A DNA stretch of 64,000 nucleotides from the NCBI RefSeq assembly GCF_003054175.1, contig NZ_QBKN01000006.1:62001-126000 (forward strand), read 5' to 3'. The notes under the pieces were generated by a model. That model was not told the origin of the DNA. It made no database searches and worked only from the letters and a program-made list of their open reading frames with translations. Shown in pieces: positions 1 to 9,226 of the stretch. Position 1 is the stretch's first letter; the number at the start of each line of letters is the position of its first letter. The stretch comes from Allosediminivita pacifica (lineage in GTDB: Bacteria > Pseudomonadota > Alphaproteobacteria > Rhodobacterales > Rhodobacteraceae). The position numbers were made by a program, and so were the translations under genes.

Positions 1-1
1 G

Positions 2-970
2 GCGCCGGGGGTGCTCGACAACCTGCTGGCCGCGGGCGTGACGGGTTTCGATGTGGCCTCGCCCGACGAGATGGCGCTGGTGCGCGACCGAGCGCCCGAG
101 GCGGCGCTGCATTACCACAACCCGGTGCGGACGCGGGCCGAGATCGCCGCAGGCCTCGACGCGGGCGTGACCTCGTGGTCGGTGGACCGTCACGGGGAGC
201 TGGAGAAGCTGTCGGGGCTGCCAAAGGGCAGCGAGGTGGCGGTGCGCCTGAAGCTGGAGGTCGCGGGCGCGGCCTATGACTTCGGCGCGAAGTTCGGGGC
301 CGGTCCCGAGCGCGCGGCGGATCTGCTGCGGCGGGTGGTCAAGATGGGCTTTACCCCTTCGCTGACCTTCCACCCCGGCACCCAGTGCGACAGCGCGATG
401 CCGTGGCGGCGCTACATTCAGGCCGCGGCCGAGGTGGCGCAGACGGCAGGCGTGTCGCTGCACCGGCTGAACGTCGGCGGCGGGTTCGCGGCGCGGCGCG
501 GCGCGGCTGTGCCGGACCTGGAGGGGGTTTTCGCGGCCATCGCGGAGGAGGTGGCCGCGCGGTTCGGGGCCGATGCACCGGCGCTGGTCTGCGAGCCGGG
601 GCGCGGCATGGTGGCCGAATGCATGACGCTGGCGCTTCAGGTGAAGGCCGTGGAGGAGGAGGTCATTTTCCTGAACGACGGGCTTTACGGCTCGCTGGCG
701 GAATGGCGCGACATCGCGGCCTCGGACCGGGTGAGCGTGGTGTCCCCGGAGGGGCTTCAGCGCGAGGCCGCGGTAAGGCGGCGCGTCGCCTTCGGGCCGA
801 CCTGCGACAGTCTCGACGTGCTGCCCGAGCCGCTGCCGCTGCCCGCGGATCTGGCCGAGGGGGATTATCTGCTGTTTGCCGGGATGGGCGCCTATTCGGG
901 CGCGCTTGCAACCGGTTTCAACGGATATGGCATGGCGCGCACGGTGACGCTCGGCCCCACTGGACAGTGA
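2..970 (+). CDS. Ornithine-type PLP decarboxylase, 5' end missing
   Basis: This is the C-terminal part of a group IV (alanine-racemase-fold) PLP decarboxylase. The frame is open to the first base, so the true start lies before the window and the GTG at 11 is an internal codon. Visible motifs, in order, are GFDVAS, HPGTQ, the glycine-rich GGGF loop, CEPGR and GPTCDSLD. In this family the Cys and Asp of the last motif complete the active site of the partner subunit. The layout fits ornithine (or lysine/ornithine) decarboxylase, which makes putrescine from ornithine in the cytoplasm, better than diaminopimelate decarboxylase. The exact substrate cannot be settled by eye. Confidence 0.85.
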   Translation, partial: APGVLDNLLAAGVTGFDVASPDEMALVRDRAPEAALHYHNPVRTRAEIAAGLDAGVTSWSVDRHGELEKLSGLPKGSEVAVRLKLEVAGAAYDFGAKFGAGPERAADLLRRVVKMGFTPSLTFHPGTQCDSAMPWRRYIQAAAEVAQTAGVSLHRLNVGGGFAARRGAAVPDLEGVFAAIAEEVAARFGADAPALVCEPGRGMVAECMTLALQVKAVEEEVIFLNDGLYGSLAEWRDIAASDRVSVVSPEGLQREAAVRRRVAFGPTCDSLDVLPEPLPLPADLAEGDYLLFAGMGAYSGALATGFNGYGMARTVTLGPTGQ

Positions 971-1018
971 CGCGCCAGAGGTTAGGCTGCCCCGGCGGAT
1001 CAGCAGGGGAGGCGCATC

Positions 1019-3319
1019 ATGGAAAAGTTCGGCAAGAGCCAGCCGGTGGCACGGGTCGAGGACCAGCGGTTCCTGACCGGGCACGGTCGTTACGTTGACG
1101 ACATCGCGCCCGAGGGATCGCTGCACGCGATCTTCTTTCGCGCCCCAGTGGCACATGGCGAGATCACCTCGCTCGACGTGAGCGAGGCGCGCGAGATGCC
1201 GGGCGTGCACATGGTGATGACGGCGGCCGATCTGGATGCCGCAGGGGTCAATACCGCGATGCCCGGTGCGCTTGCGCCGAATCGCGACGGCACGACGGGG
1301 GCCGCGCCGAAGCGGCCGGTGCTGGCCGAGAAGCGCGTGCGCTATGTCGGCGAGCCCATCGCCATGGTGGTGGCCGAGACGCTGCAGCAGGCGCGCGATG
1401 CCGCCGAGCTGATCGAGTGCGAGATCGAGGATCTTCCCGTCCACATGGAAGGTCTGCCGGGCGGCGAGCAGATCCACCCCGAGGCGCCCGAGAACCGGGC
1501 CTTCGATTTCGGCGTCGGCGACGAGGCGGCCACCGCCGAGGCGATCGAAAAGGCGCACAGCGTCGTGCGACTCGAGGTTGGCGACAACCGCATCCTGGTG
1601 AACTCCATGGAGCCGCGCGGCTGCTATGCCGAATGGGACGGCGATCGGATGCACCTGGCCTTCAACGGGCAGGGTGTCTGGGGGATGAAGGATTACCTGG
1701 TCAACGCCTTCGGCCTGCCGGCCGAGAAGGTCCGGGTGACCAACCCCGACGTGGGTGGCGGCTTCGGCATGAAGGCCGCGCCCTACAGTGAATACTATGC
1801 CGTTCCGGAGGCGGCGCGTGCGCTGGGCAAGCCGGTGCGCTGGATGTCGGACCGGACAGAGGCCATGCTGACCGACAACGCGGGCCGCGACCTCGTGACC
1901 ATGGCCGAGCTGGCCTTTGACGCCGATAACCGGATCACAGCCTACCGGGTGCACAACATCTGCAACCTCGGGGCCTACAACTCGCAGTTTGCGCAGTTCA
2001 TTCAGGGCGAGCTCTTCTCGAAGGTGCTAACGGGCGTCTACGACATTCCGACCGCGTGGCTGCGATGCGAGGGCATCTATACCAACACCGCGCCGGTGGA
2101 TGCCTACCGCGGCGCCGGGCGGCCCGAGGCGATCTACGTGCTGGAGCGGATCATGGACCGCGCCGCGCGCGAGCTTGGCGTCGATCCCTGGGAGCTGAAG
2201 CGGAAGAACTTCATCGCGCCGGACCAGTTCCCCTACAAGACGCCCTCGGGCGAGAGCTACGACGTGGGCGAATTCGCGCGCCTGCTGGAGCGTGCCGAGC
2301 AGAACGCCGACAAGGGGGGCTTCGCCGCGCGCAAGGCGGAAAGCGCCGCGCAGGGCAAGCTGCGGGGCATGGGGATCTGCTACTACATCGAGAGCATCCT
2401 CGGCTCGCCCTCGGAAGACGTGAAGGTCGAGTTCACCGAAGAGGGCGGCGCGAAGATCTACGTCGGCACCCAGTCGAACGGGCAGGGGCACGAGACGGTC
2501 TATGCCAAGTTCCTGTCCGACCAGTCGGGCATCCCCGCGGACAAGATCGAGGTCATCCAGGGCGATTCCGACCTGATCGCCAATGGCGGCGGCACGGGCG
2601 GCTCGCGCTCGGTCACGGTGCAGACCAACGTGACGCTGACCGCGGTGAGCAACATGGTCAGCGGCTTTTCCGAGTTCCTGGCCGGCGAGATGGACGTTGC
2701 GCCCGAGGCGGTGAGCTTCGACGATGACCGCTTCCGCGCAGAAGGGTCGAACCTGACGCCGACGATGCTCGAGGCCGCGGCGATGGCGCGCGAGGCCGGC
2801 CGCGAGGACCTGCTGAGCTGGAGCGCCACGGCGCAACTTGATGGGCGGTCCTATCCCAACGGGGCGCATGTGGCCGAGGTCGAGATCGACGAGGCAACCG
2901 GCGAGACCAAGGTGGTCCGCTACACGGTGGTCGACGATTTCGGCAACCTCATCAACCCGATGCTGGCCGAAGGTCAGGTGCACGGCGGCGTCGCGCAGGG
3001 CATTGGCCAGGCGCTGACCGAACACTGCGTCTACGATGACGAGGGCCAGCTTCTGACCACGACCTTCATGGAATACGCCCTGCCGCGGGCCTGGGATATT
3101 CCGATGATCGACTTCGATACGATCCCGGTGCCCTCGGTTCAGAACCCGATGGGGATGAAGGGCTGCGGCGAGGCCGGCACCGTTGGCGCGCTGGCCGCCG
3201 TGTCGAACGCGGTGCAGGATGCGCTCTGGGAGCGCGGGGTGAAGCAGGTCGACATGCCCTTCACGCCCCTGCGCATGTGGGAAATGCTCGGCGGCAGCAG
3301 CGCCATCGCGGCAGAGTAA
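1019..3319 (+). CDS. Xanthine dehydrogenase-family molybdopterin-binding subunit (CoxL/aldehyde oxidase type)
   Basis: A 766-residue large subunit of a molybdenum hydroxylase. The N-terminal a/b hammerhead segment runs from about residue 20 to 140. It is followed by the molybdopterin-binding part with GGGFGMK near 246, AYRGAGR near 362 and GCGEAGT near 720, where the Glu is the expected catalytic base. AYRGAGR is the form II-type signature, not the AYxCSFR loop of true aerobic CO dehydrogenases, so CO oxidation is unlikely; an aldehyde or N-heterocycle substrate is more probable. No FAD (CoxM) or 2Fe-2S (CoxS) subunit gene lies beside it: upstream is the decarboxylase, downstream a tautomerase on the other strand. 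Electron-transfer partners must be encoded elsewhere or be absent. Confidence 0.9.
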   Translation: MEKFGKSQPVARVEDQRFLTGHGRYVDDIAPEGSLHAIFFRAPVAHGEITSLDVSEAREMPGVHMVMTAADLDAAGVNTAMPGALAPNRDGTTGAAPKRPVLAEKRVRYVGEPIAMVVAETLQQARDAAELIECEIEDLPVHMEGLPGGEQIHPEAPENRAFDFGVGDEAATAEAIEKAHSVVRLEVGDNRILVNSMEPRGCYAEWDGDRMHLAFNGQGVWGMKDYLVNAFGLPAEKVRVTNPDVGGGFGMKAAPYSEYYAVPEAARALGKPVRWMSDRTEAMLTDNAGRDLVTMAELAFDADNRITAYRVHNICNLGAYNSQFAQFIQGELFSKVLTGVYDIPTAWLRCEGIYTNTAPVDAYRGAGRPEAIYVLERIMDRAARELGVDPWELKRKNFIAPDQFPYKTPSGESYDVGEFARLLERAEQNADKGGFAARKAESAAQGKLRGMGICYYIESILGSPSEDVKVEFTEEGGAKIYVGTQSNGQGHETVYAKFLSDQSGIPADKIEVIQGDSDLIANGGGTGGSRSVTVQTNVTLTAVSNMVSGFSEFLAGEMDVAPEAVSFDDDRFRAEGSNLTPTMLEAAAMAREAGREDLLSWSATAQLDGRSYPNGAHVAEVEIDEATGETKVVRYTVVDDFGNLINPMLAEGQVHGGVAQGIGQALTEHCVYDDEGQLLTTTFMEYALPRAWDIPMIDFDTIPVPSVQNPMGMKGCGEAGTVGALAAVSNAVQDALWERGVKQVDMPFTPLRMWEMLGGSSAIAAE

Positions 3320-3397
3320 AGGGCCTTTGGCCTTTCTCTTGGCCCGGCAGGCGGGGCTGGGCCGAGCTCGGATAGCGGACGGGGGCGGGCGGTCGCG

Positions 3398-3616
3398 CTA
3401 GCCCCGGTCCTTCAATTGCAGCGCCTTCTCGGTCGTCCAGATCCCCTGTGCGCCGCCCCAGTCGCCGCTTTTGACCTCGTGGACCCGCACTGAGACATTG
3501 TCCTGCATCGCTTTTCCCGCGACGCTTCCGAAGGCCTTGGCCGTCTCGGTGATGAGGCGCGCCTTTTCCTCTGACGAGAAGACGCCTTCAAGAACATGGA
3601 TATCGATCAGCGGCAT
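3398..3616 (-). CDS. 4-oxalocrotonate tautomerase family protein
   Basis: A 72-residue member of the tautomerase superfamily. The chain begins Met-Pro-Leu-Ile, so Pro2 becomes the N-terminal catalytic proline once Met is removed, as in 4-oxalocrotonate tautomerase. The pattern EEKARLITETAKAF and a following VSVRVHEV strand fit the beta-alpha-beta monomer of about 60-75 residues that assembles into oligomers. It is convergent with the molybdenum hydroxylase gene and has no obvious operon partner, so its substrate is unknown. Confidence 0.85.
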   Translation of the reverse strand: MPLIDIHVLEGVFSSEEKARLITETAKAFGSVAGKAMQDNVSVRVHEVKSGDWGGAQGIWTTEKALQLKDRG

Positions 3617-3850
3617 TCCTTCCTCCCCGGCGCAAGCATGTGCAACACCCTAGCAAGGACCGAATGGCCTGTCCCCCGTATCCATCCTGCAGCTGGTCAG
3701 GGTCAGGCGGGAGAGATCCTTCACGAAGGCGGACAGGCGTCCCTGCGACACGTGCGTTCATGGATTGTGCATCTCCCCGGGACTACCATCTGAGATGTAG
3801 CGCGTCGCGGGGCGGCGTTGCGGGCAGGACGTTTCCGGGGACCACGGCGA

Positions 3851-4915
3851 ATGCGGCTGGGACAGGGGCTGTTTGGTTGGGTGCGACGGCGGTTCACGCC
3901 GGGGCGGGCGAACATTGTCCGGCGGCGCGGGCCGATCGATCATGTGATCGTCCTTGACGGCACCATGTCCTCGCTCGATCCGGGCGAGGAAACCAATGCC
4001 GGGCTGACCTACCGGCTGCTGCACGAGATCGGCCATGCCTCGCTCTACTACGAGGCGGGTGTGCAGTGGGACGACTGGTGGGACAGTGCCGGGGTGATCA
4101 CGGGCAAGGGAATCAACCGCCAGATCTGCCGGGCCTACGGCTACCTTGCCTCGCGCTATCGTGCGGGGGACAGGATCTTTCTGCTGGGCTATTCGCGGGG
4201 GGCCTATGCGGTGCGGTCCTTGGCCGGGATCATCGACCGGGTGGGGCTATTGCGGGCCGAGCATGCGACGGAGCGCAACATCCGTCAGGTCTATCGGCTT
4301 TACCAGTACGATCCTGACGGGGCGGCCGCGCGGGCCTTCTCGCGAGCCTGGTGCCACGAGCGGACGGTGATCGAGATGGTGGGCGCCTGGGACACGGTCA
4401 AGGCGCTGGGCCTGCGCTTGCCGCTGGTCTGGCGGCTGACCGAACCGGCGCATGCCTTTCACAATCACGATCTCGGCGCGGCGATCCGGCAGGGCTACCA
4501 TGCGCTGGCGCTCGACGAGACGCGGCAGGCCTTTGCGCCGGTGCTTTGGGAGACGCCGCAGAGCCATCCCGGGCGGGTGGAGCAGGTCTGGTTCCGCGGA
4601 ACGCATGGCGACGTGGGCGGGCACATCAACGGCTTTGCCGCGGCGCGCCCGCTGGCAAACATCCCGCTGGTCTGGATGCTGGAGAAACTGGAAGAGAACG
4701 GCGTCGAACTGCCGGCGGGATGGCGGGCGCGATTCCCCTGCGATCCCGAGGCACCTTCAGTGGGCACATGGCAGGGGTTGGCCAAGTTTTTCCTGCTCCG
4801 GGCGCCACGCGTGGTGGGCGCGGACCCGTCGGTACACTTGCATGACTCGGTGTTGGGCGGTATCTCGACGCATGCGCCAGAAGCACAGTCAAGTCATTTG
4901 TTCACAAATTCTTGA
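3851..4915 (+). CDS. DUF2235 alpha/beta-hydrolase-like protein
   Basis: About 354 residues. The frame opens further upstream, but the ATG at 3851 (MRLGQGLFGW) is the more plausible start. The DUF2235 hallmarks are visible: VLDGT near the beginning, the nucleophile elbow GYSRGAY, a later GAWDTVKALG with the candidate acid Asp, and FRGTHGDVGGH with a candidate catalytic His. DUF2235 domains are alpha/beta hydrolases; some members are phospholipase effectors of type VI secretion systems. No secretion genes, immunity gene or PAAR/VgrG gene is nearby, so a housekeeping hydrolase is the safer reading. It is followed by a strong terminator at 5013. Confidence 0.85.
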   Translation: MRLGQGLFGWVRRRFTPGRANIVRRRGPIDHVIVLDGTMSSLDPGEETNAGLTYRLLHEIGHASLYYEAGVQWDDWWDSAGVITGKGINRQICRAYGYLASRYRAGDRIFLLGYSRGAYAVRSLAGIIDRVGLLRAEHATERNIRQVYRLYQYDPDGAAARAFSRAWCHERTVIEMVGAWDTVKALGLRLPLVWRLTEPAHAFHNHDLGAAIRQGYHALALDETRQAFAPVLWETPQSHPGRVEQVWFRGTHGDVGGHINGFAAARPLANIPLVWMLEKLEENGVELPAGWRARFPCDPEAPSVGTWQGLAKFFLLRAPRVVGADPSVHLHDSVLGGISTHAPEAQSSHLFTNS

Positions 4916-5012
4916 CGTCTCTTCCATCTGTGACTTTTTCGCCTAAGTTCTCTATCAGGATCGCGGGTACGGAACACTCGCGAGCCCTTCACTGTCCCTC
5001 GTTCCGTGACTG

Positions 5013-5046
5013 GCGCCCAAGGTTTTCCTTGGGCGCATTTTCTTTT
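5013..5046 (+). terminator. Rho-independent terminator
   Basis: A perfect 10-bp stem (GCGCCCAAGG with CCTTGGGCGC) closes a TTTT loop and is followed by ATTTTCTTTT. It lies about 100 bases after the DUF2235 stop codon. It may end that mRNA or a short independent RNA; an upstream 7-bp inverted repeat (4969-4975 with 5001-5007) would fold just before it. Confidence 0.85.
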
Positions 5047-5071
5047 CTCGTGACTGGTTTAAGTGAGGGTC

Positions 5072-5494
5072 ATGACCCAGACAGACAACACGATCAGAGA
5101 GATCCTGCAGCGGACGAAGGTGATCGCCCTCGTCGGAGCGTCGATGAAGCCGGAGCGGCCGAGCCACTACGTCGGGCAATTCCTGGTGGAAAAAGGCTAT
5201 ACCGTCATCCCGGTCAACCCCGGCCATGCGGGCGAAGAGCTGTTCGGGCAGGTGGTGCGCGCCTCGCTGGCTGACTGTCCGGCGGAGGTCGACATGGTCG
5301 ATGTCTTCCGCCGCTCCGAAGAGGTCCCCGGCGTTGTGGATGAGGCGCTGGAGGCGCTGCCGAACCTGCGCACGGTCTGGATGCAGTTGGGAATTTCCAA
5401 CGCCGAGGCCGTGGCCAAGGCCGAGGCGCGCGGTCTGGACGTGGTCCAGGATCGCTGCCCCAAGATGGAATACCCGCGCCTGATCGGGGTCTGA
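5072..5494 (+). CDS. CoA-binding domain protein (YccU-like)
   Basis: A 140-residue single-domain Rossmann protein of the CoA_binding family, related to E. coli YccU. IALVGASMKPERPS near the N-terminus is the nucleotide loop, followed by YTVIPVNPG and VDMVDVFR, and a C-terminal DRCPKMEYPRL that matches the conserved cysteine-containing end of the family. The start at 5072 is preferred over the in-frame GTG at 5063 because a GAGGG sequence lies just before it. The biochemical role of the family is unknown; the domain is shared with succinyl-CoA ligases. It is convergent with the permease gene, 4 bases from its stop. Confidence 0.9.
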   Translation: MTQTDNTIREILQRTKVIALVGASMKPERPSHYVGQFLVEKGYTVIPVNPGHAGEELFGQVVRASLADCPAEVDMVDVFRRSEEVPGVVDEALEALPNLRTVWMQLGISNAEAVAKAEARGLDVVQDRCPKMEYPRLIGV

Positions 5495-5498
5495 GCCC

Positions 5499-6860
5499 TC
5501 AGAAGGTTCCGAAAACGCGGGCGAGGCCCAGCACCACCACAAGCGCCAGCACGGGCACTGCGACGGCCACGAGGAAGACGGGGCCGTAAGCCTGCCGGTG
5601 CGTGAGGCCGCCGATGGTGAGCAGCGTGATGACCGCGCCGTTGTGCGGCAGGGCGTCGAGCCCGCCGGTGGCAAGCGCCGTCACGCGGTGCAGCAGGGCG
5701 GGGTCGAGCCCCTCGGCCTGCGCGCGCTGCAGGTAGTCGGCGCCGAGCGCGTCGAGCGCGATGGACATGCCACCCGAGGCCGAGCCGGTGATCCCGGCCA
5801 GCACGCTTGCCGCCACGGCGAGGGATTCGGCGGCGCCGCCGGGCATGTCCTCGATCGCGCGGCGGATCACGTCGAAGGCAGGCAAGGCGGCCATGACGGC
5901 GCCGAAGCCCACGAGGCTCGCGGTGTTCATGAGCGGCATGAGGCTGTCCTGCGCCCCTTGGCCGAGGGCGGCCATGGGCTCGGAAATCTGCCGGCGGAAG
6001 AGCGCGAGCGACAGCAGGATCGCCCCGGCGAGGCTGGTGAGCACGGCCCAGAGGCCGGTGAGGGTCGCAGGATCGACGCCGCCCCATTGCTCTTCCTGCA
6101 GAAAGGAGAAATCCATCGCCGGAAAGATCGCGCGGCTGAGCAGCAGGTTCAGCGCCAGCACCAGCACGATGGGCAGGAGCGCCTGCCAGGCGGGCGGTGC
6201 GTCGTCGCGGACGGTGGAATCGTTCTCGCCGGTGCCCTCGATGCCCTCGCGCCGGCCGATGAAGTTGAGGATCATCAGGCCACCGCCCGCCATGATGACG
6301 GCGGCGATGATGCCGAGGCCCGGGGCGGCGTAGAGGTCGGTGCCGAAGTAGGGCATCGGGATCGCGTTCTGTATCGCGGGCGTGCCGGGCAGGGCGGTCA
6401 TGGTGAAGGTGAACGCGCCAAGCGCGATGGCCGCGGGGATCAGCCGGTCGGGTGTGCCCGCCTGTGCAAAGAGCGCGCGTGCCAGCGGGTAGACCGTGAA
6501 GGCGACCACGAAGAGCGAGACGCCGCCGTAGGTGAGCAACCCGCAGGCCACCACCGTGGTGGCGATGGCGTGGTCGGCCCCGAGGCGCCGGACGACCGCC
6601 TGAGCGAGGGCTTCCGCCGCGCCGCTGTGGGCCATGACCTTGCCGAAGAGCGCGCCCAGCAGGAAGAGCAGGAAGAACTCGGTCACGAAGCCGCCGAGCG
6701 CGGGCATGAAGACCTGCGTCATCGTCGCCAGCAACGGCTGGGTCGCGAGCAGGGCGGCCACCAGCGCCATGAGGGGCGCGAGCAGCATGACGGAAGTCCC
6801 GCGCGCCGAGAGCGCGATGAGCAGGACAAGCGGTAGAATCAGGACAAGCCAAGCAACCAT
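5499..6860 (-). CDS. GntP-family/gluconate-type H+ symporter
   Basis: A 453-residue integral membrane protein with about 12 hydrophobic segments spread along its length. Conserved pieces include FFLLFLLGALFGKVM, a glycine-rich GVSLFVVAF, and ITGSASGGMSIAL near residue 370, typical of GntP/CitMHS-like carboxylate:proton symporters. The start at 6860 (MVAWLVLILPL) is placed where the hydrophobic protein begins; the open frame continues upstream into hisE antisense-frame sequence that is not membrane-like. No clear ribosome site precedes it. It is the last gene on the strand after hisE, 77 bases away, and could be cotranscribed, but gluconate or other carboxylate uptake has no obvious link with histidine synthesis. 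Confidence 0.85.
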   Translation of the reverse strand: MVAWLVLILPLVLLIALSARGTSVMLLAPLMALVAALLATQPLLATMTQVFMPALGGFVTEFFLLFLLGALFGKVMAHSGAAEALAQAVVRRLGADHAIATTVVACGLLTYGGVSLFVVAFTVYPLARALFAQAGTPDRLIPAAIALGAFTFTMTALPGTPAIQNAIPMPYFGTDLYAAPGLGIIAAVIMAGGGLMILNFIGRREGIEGTGENDSTVRDDAPPAWQALLPIVLVLALNLLLSRAIFPAMDFSFLQEEQWGGVDPATLTGLWAVLTSLAGAILLSLALFRRQISEPMAALGQGAQDSLMPLMNTASLVGFGAVMAALPAFDVIRRAIEDMPGGAAESLAVAASVLAGITGSASGGMSIALDALGADYLQRAQAEGLDPALLHRVTALATGGLDALPHNGAVITLLTIGGLTHRQAYGPVFLVAVAVPVLALVVVLGLARVFGTF

Positions 6861-6937
6861 AGGGCGAGTGAACCAGCATTGCTGCGCGGGCAAAAGCCGT
6901 TTCGCTCGCGTGGCAACAGGGTGACGCGCGGTCGTGC

Positions 6938-7249
6938 TCAGCCCTTGCGGGCGGCCTTCTCGGCGATGCCGGAGGTGCCCTGCCGGCGGTCGAGCTCGGC
7001 CATGACGTCCGCGAGCGGCACGTCGCGGGCACGGAGCATCACCAGCAGGTGGAAGAGCACGTCGGCGGCCTCGGAGGTGAGGCGGTAACGGTCGCCCTTG
7101 GCGGCTTCGATGATCGCCTCGACGGCCTCTTCGCCGAATTTCTCGGCGCATTTCTCGGGGCCCTTGGCGAGGAGCTTGGCGGTCCAGCTTGTCTCGGGGT
7201 CGGCGGCGGCGCGGGTGTCGATCACCCGGGCCAGTTCTTCGAGCGTCAT
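6938..7249 (-). CDS. hisE: Phosphoribosyl-ATP pyrophosphatase
   Basis: A 103-residue all-alpha MazG-like enzyme that hydrolyses phosphoribosyl-ATP to phosphoribosyl-AMP, the second step of histidine synthesis. The metal-binding segment [14 protein letters not shown] and the following [14 protein letters not shown] carry the acidic residues of the family. It is a stand-alone HisE, not fused to HisI. Its ATG overlaps the TGA of hisF by four bases (7246-7249), so translation is coupled. The open frame extends upstream, but the start at 7249 matches the family N-terminus. Confidence 0.95.
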   Translation of the reverse strand: MTLEELARVIDTRAAADPETSWTAKLLAKGPEKCAEKFGEEAVEAIIEAAKGDRYRLTSEAADVLFHLLVMLRARDVPLADVMAELDRRQGTSGIAEKAARKG

Positions 7250-8010
7250 GGCGCGGGTCTCATGGGGACGCCGTGATCCATCATGTACTGCTTGGCTTCG
7301 GCGATGGAGTAGGTGCCGAAGTGGAAGATCGAGGCGGCGAGCACGGCAGAGGCATGGCCCTCGGTCACGCCCTCGACGAGGTGGTCGAGCGTGCCGACGC
7401 CGCCCGAGGCGATCACCGGCACGTTCACCGCGTCGGCGATGAGGCTCGTCAGTTCGTTGTCGAAGCCGGACTTGGTGCCGTCGCGGTCCATCGACGTGAT
7501 AAGCAGTTCGCCCGCGCCCTTGGCCGCGATGCGGAAGGCGAAGTCGACGGCGTCGATGCCAGTTTCCTTGCGGCCACCGTGGGTGAAGATCTCCCACCGG
7601 CCGTCCGCGACCTTCTTGGCGTCGATTGCCACGACCGTGCACTGGCTGCCGAACCGGTCGGCGCTTTCGGACACCACGTCGGGGTTCGAGACGGCGGCGG
7701 ACATGAAGCTGACCTTGTCAGCGCCGGCCAGCAGGAGCTTGCGCACGTCCTCGACACTGCGCACGCCGCCGCCAACGGTGAGCGGTATGAAGCACTGCTC
7801 GGCCGTGCGCGTGACCACGTCGTACATGGTGTCGCGGTTTTCGTGGGAGGCGTTGATGTCGAGAAAGCAGATCTCGTCGGCGCCGGCCGCATCGTAGGCG
7901 CGGGCGGCTTCGACCGGATCGCCGGCATCGCGGAGGTCGACGAAGTTGACGCCCTTGACCACACGGCCATCGGCGACATCGAGGCAGGGAATGAGACGGG
8001 TCTTCAGCAT
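7246..8010 (-). CDS. hisF: Imidazole glycerol phosphate synthase, cyclase subunit
   Basis: A 254-residue (beta/alpha)8 barrel. IPCLDV at the N-terminus carries the first catalytic Asp (near residue 11) and VVAIDAKK the second (near 130). The two phosphate-binding glycine loops TVGGGVRS and IASGGVGT are intact. With HisH it converts PRFAR and glutamine-derived ammonia into imidazole glycerol phosphate and AICAR. hisH itself lies 3.4 kb upstream on the same strand, separated by plus-strand genes. It is translationally coupled to hisE downstream. Confidence 0.97.
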   Translation of the reverse strand: MLKTRLIPCLDVADGRVVKGVNFVDLRDAGDPVEAARAYDAAGADEICFLDINASHENRDTMYDVVTRTAEQCFIPLTVGGGVRSVEDVRKLLLAGADKVSFMSAAVSNPDVVSESADRFGSQCTVVAIDAKKVADGRWEIFTHGGRKETGIDAVDFAFRIAAKGAGELLITSMDRDGTKSGFDNELTSLIADAVNVPVIASGGVGTLDHLVEGVTEGHASAVLAASIFHFGTYSIAEAKQYMMDHGVPMRPAP

Positions 8011-8057
8011 GGGCTTTGACTAGCGCGAATGGCGGGGGTGGAAAAGTGGGAAACCGC

Positions 8058-8345
8058 TCAGGAGCGCGCGCGGAAGCGGCGCAGGGCATCGATCAGCACC
8101 AGCACGAGGAGCACGAGGGCCGCCAGCGCGGCCACGGGCAGGGTCACGAGCATGAACCAGCCCGACACGAAGGCGGTGTAGAGCGCGTCGCCCCAGTCGG
8201 TGCCCGAGATCATGCAGGAATGCACGCTGCCCTCGTCCAGGCGGCAGCCGGCCTGTTCGGCGATGGCGGAAGCGGCCATGACCGCCCCCAGCGGCGCAAG
8301 GCAGGCCAGGATCACCACGACAAGGATGACGGCAGCGGTGCGCAA
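8058..8345 (-). CDS. Small membrane protein between hisA and hisF
   Basis: A 95-residue protein of unknown function. It has two hydrophobic stretches, at about residues 4-28 and 62-86, around a short loop with two cysteines (GCRLDEGSVHSC) that could form a disulfide on the outer face, and a basic C-terminal tail (RRFRARS) that should stay in the cytoplasm. It starts only 4 bases after the hisA stop and lies 47 bases before hisF, so it sits inside the histidine operon. No motif ties it to histidine synthesis. Confidence 0.75.
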   Translation of the reverse strand: MRTAAVILVVVILACLAPLGAVMAASAIAEQAGCRLDEGSVHSCMISGTDWGDALYTAFVSGWFMLVTLPVAALAALVLLVLVLIDALRRFRARS

Positions 8346-8349
8346 GGGC

Positions 8350-9072
8350 CTACTTGCGCAGCGCGGCGAGCGCGTCCGCGAGGTCGATCTTGCCGTCGTA
8401 GAGCGCGCGGCCCGAGATGGCGCCGTTGAGCTTGGCGCCGCAGTCGCGCAGGGCGATGAGGTCCTTGAGGCTGCTGACGCCGCCGGAGGCGATGACGGGG
8501 ATCGTCACGGCCTCGGCCAGCGCCGCGGTGGCGGCGATGTTTGGCCCTTCCATGGCGCCGTCGCGGTTGATGTCGGTGTAGATGATCGCGGCGACGCCGG
8601 CGTCCTCGAACTTGCGGGCAAGATCGGTGGCCTCGATATCGGTGACCTCGGCCCAGCCGCGGGTGGCGACGCGGCCGCCCTTGGCGTCGATGCCGACGGC
8701 GACCTGTCCGGGGAAGTTGCGCGCGGCCTCGCGCACGAGGTCGGGATCCTCGACCGCGGCGGTGCCGAGGATGACGCGGGCGAGACCCTTGTTCAGCCAG
8801 GCCTCGATCGTGGCCATGTCGCGGATGCCGCCGCCGAGCTGGGCGGGGGTCTGCGTCTGGCTCAGGATGCGATCCACGGCATCGCCGTTCACGGGCTGAC
8901 CGGCGAAGGCGCCGTTGAGGTCGACAAGGTGCAGCCATTCGCAGCCGGCGGCCACGAATTCGAGCGCCTGGGCGGCCGGATCGTCGTTGAAGACTGTCGC
9001 CTTTTCCATGTCGCCGCGCAGCAGGCGCACGGCCTTACCGTCCTTGAGGTCGATGGCGGGGTAGAGGATCAT
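8350..9072 (-). CDS. hisA: ProFAR isomerase (HisA)
   Basis: A 240-residue (beta/alpha)8 isomerase for the fourth histidine-pathway step, ProFAR to [22 protein letters not shown] carries the catalytic base Asp, [10 protein letters not shown] the second Asp, and GGGIRD and IASGGVSS the phosphate loops. The start at 9072 matches the family N-terminus; an extension to 9123 is open but not conserved-looking. It faces the first DUF2147 gene, so a divergent promoter region is expected between 9073 and 9226. Confidence 0.97.
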   Translation of the reverse strand: MILYPAIDLKDGKAVRLLRGDMEKATVFNDDPAAQALEFVAAGCEWLHLVDLNGAFAGQPVNGDAVDRILSQTQTPAQLGGGIRDMATIEAWLNKGLARVILGTAAVEDPDLVREAARNFPGQVAVGIDAKGGRVATRGWAEVTDIEATDLARKFEDAGVAAIIYTDINRDGAMEGPNIAATAALAEAVTIPVIASGGVSSLKDLIALRDCGAKLNGAISGRALYDGKIDLADALAALRK

Positions 9073-9226
9073 TTTGCGCGTCCCGTCAAAGTGTTGACCG
9101 GGGGTCCCCGGCGTTGGCGCCATTTACGGGGACGCAGCGGCACATGCAAGCTTACCATGCGTCACGCTTGATCGGTCTGCCAGCTTTCCGACACGCTTTG
9201 CCCATCATGGCAAGGGAGGAGAGACC

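Noticed and set aside
3851-4915. DUF2235 protein as a type VI secretion effector
   Set aside because: No VgrG, PAAR, Hcp or immunity gene is in the neighbourhood, and no effector-type N-terminal domain is visible.
5598-6836. A 412-codon plus-strand open frame opposite the permease gene
   Set aside because: The minus-strand product has regular membrane helices and family motifs. The plus-strand product is highly charged and repetitive in composition.
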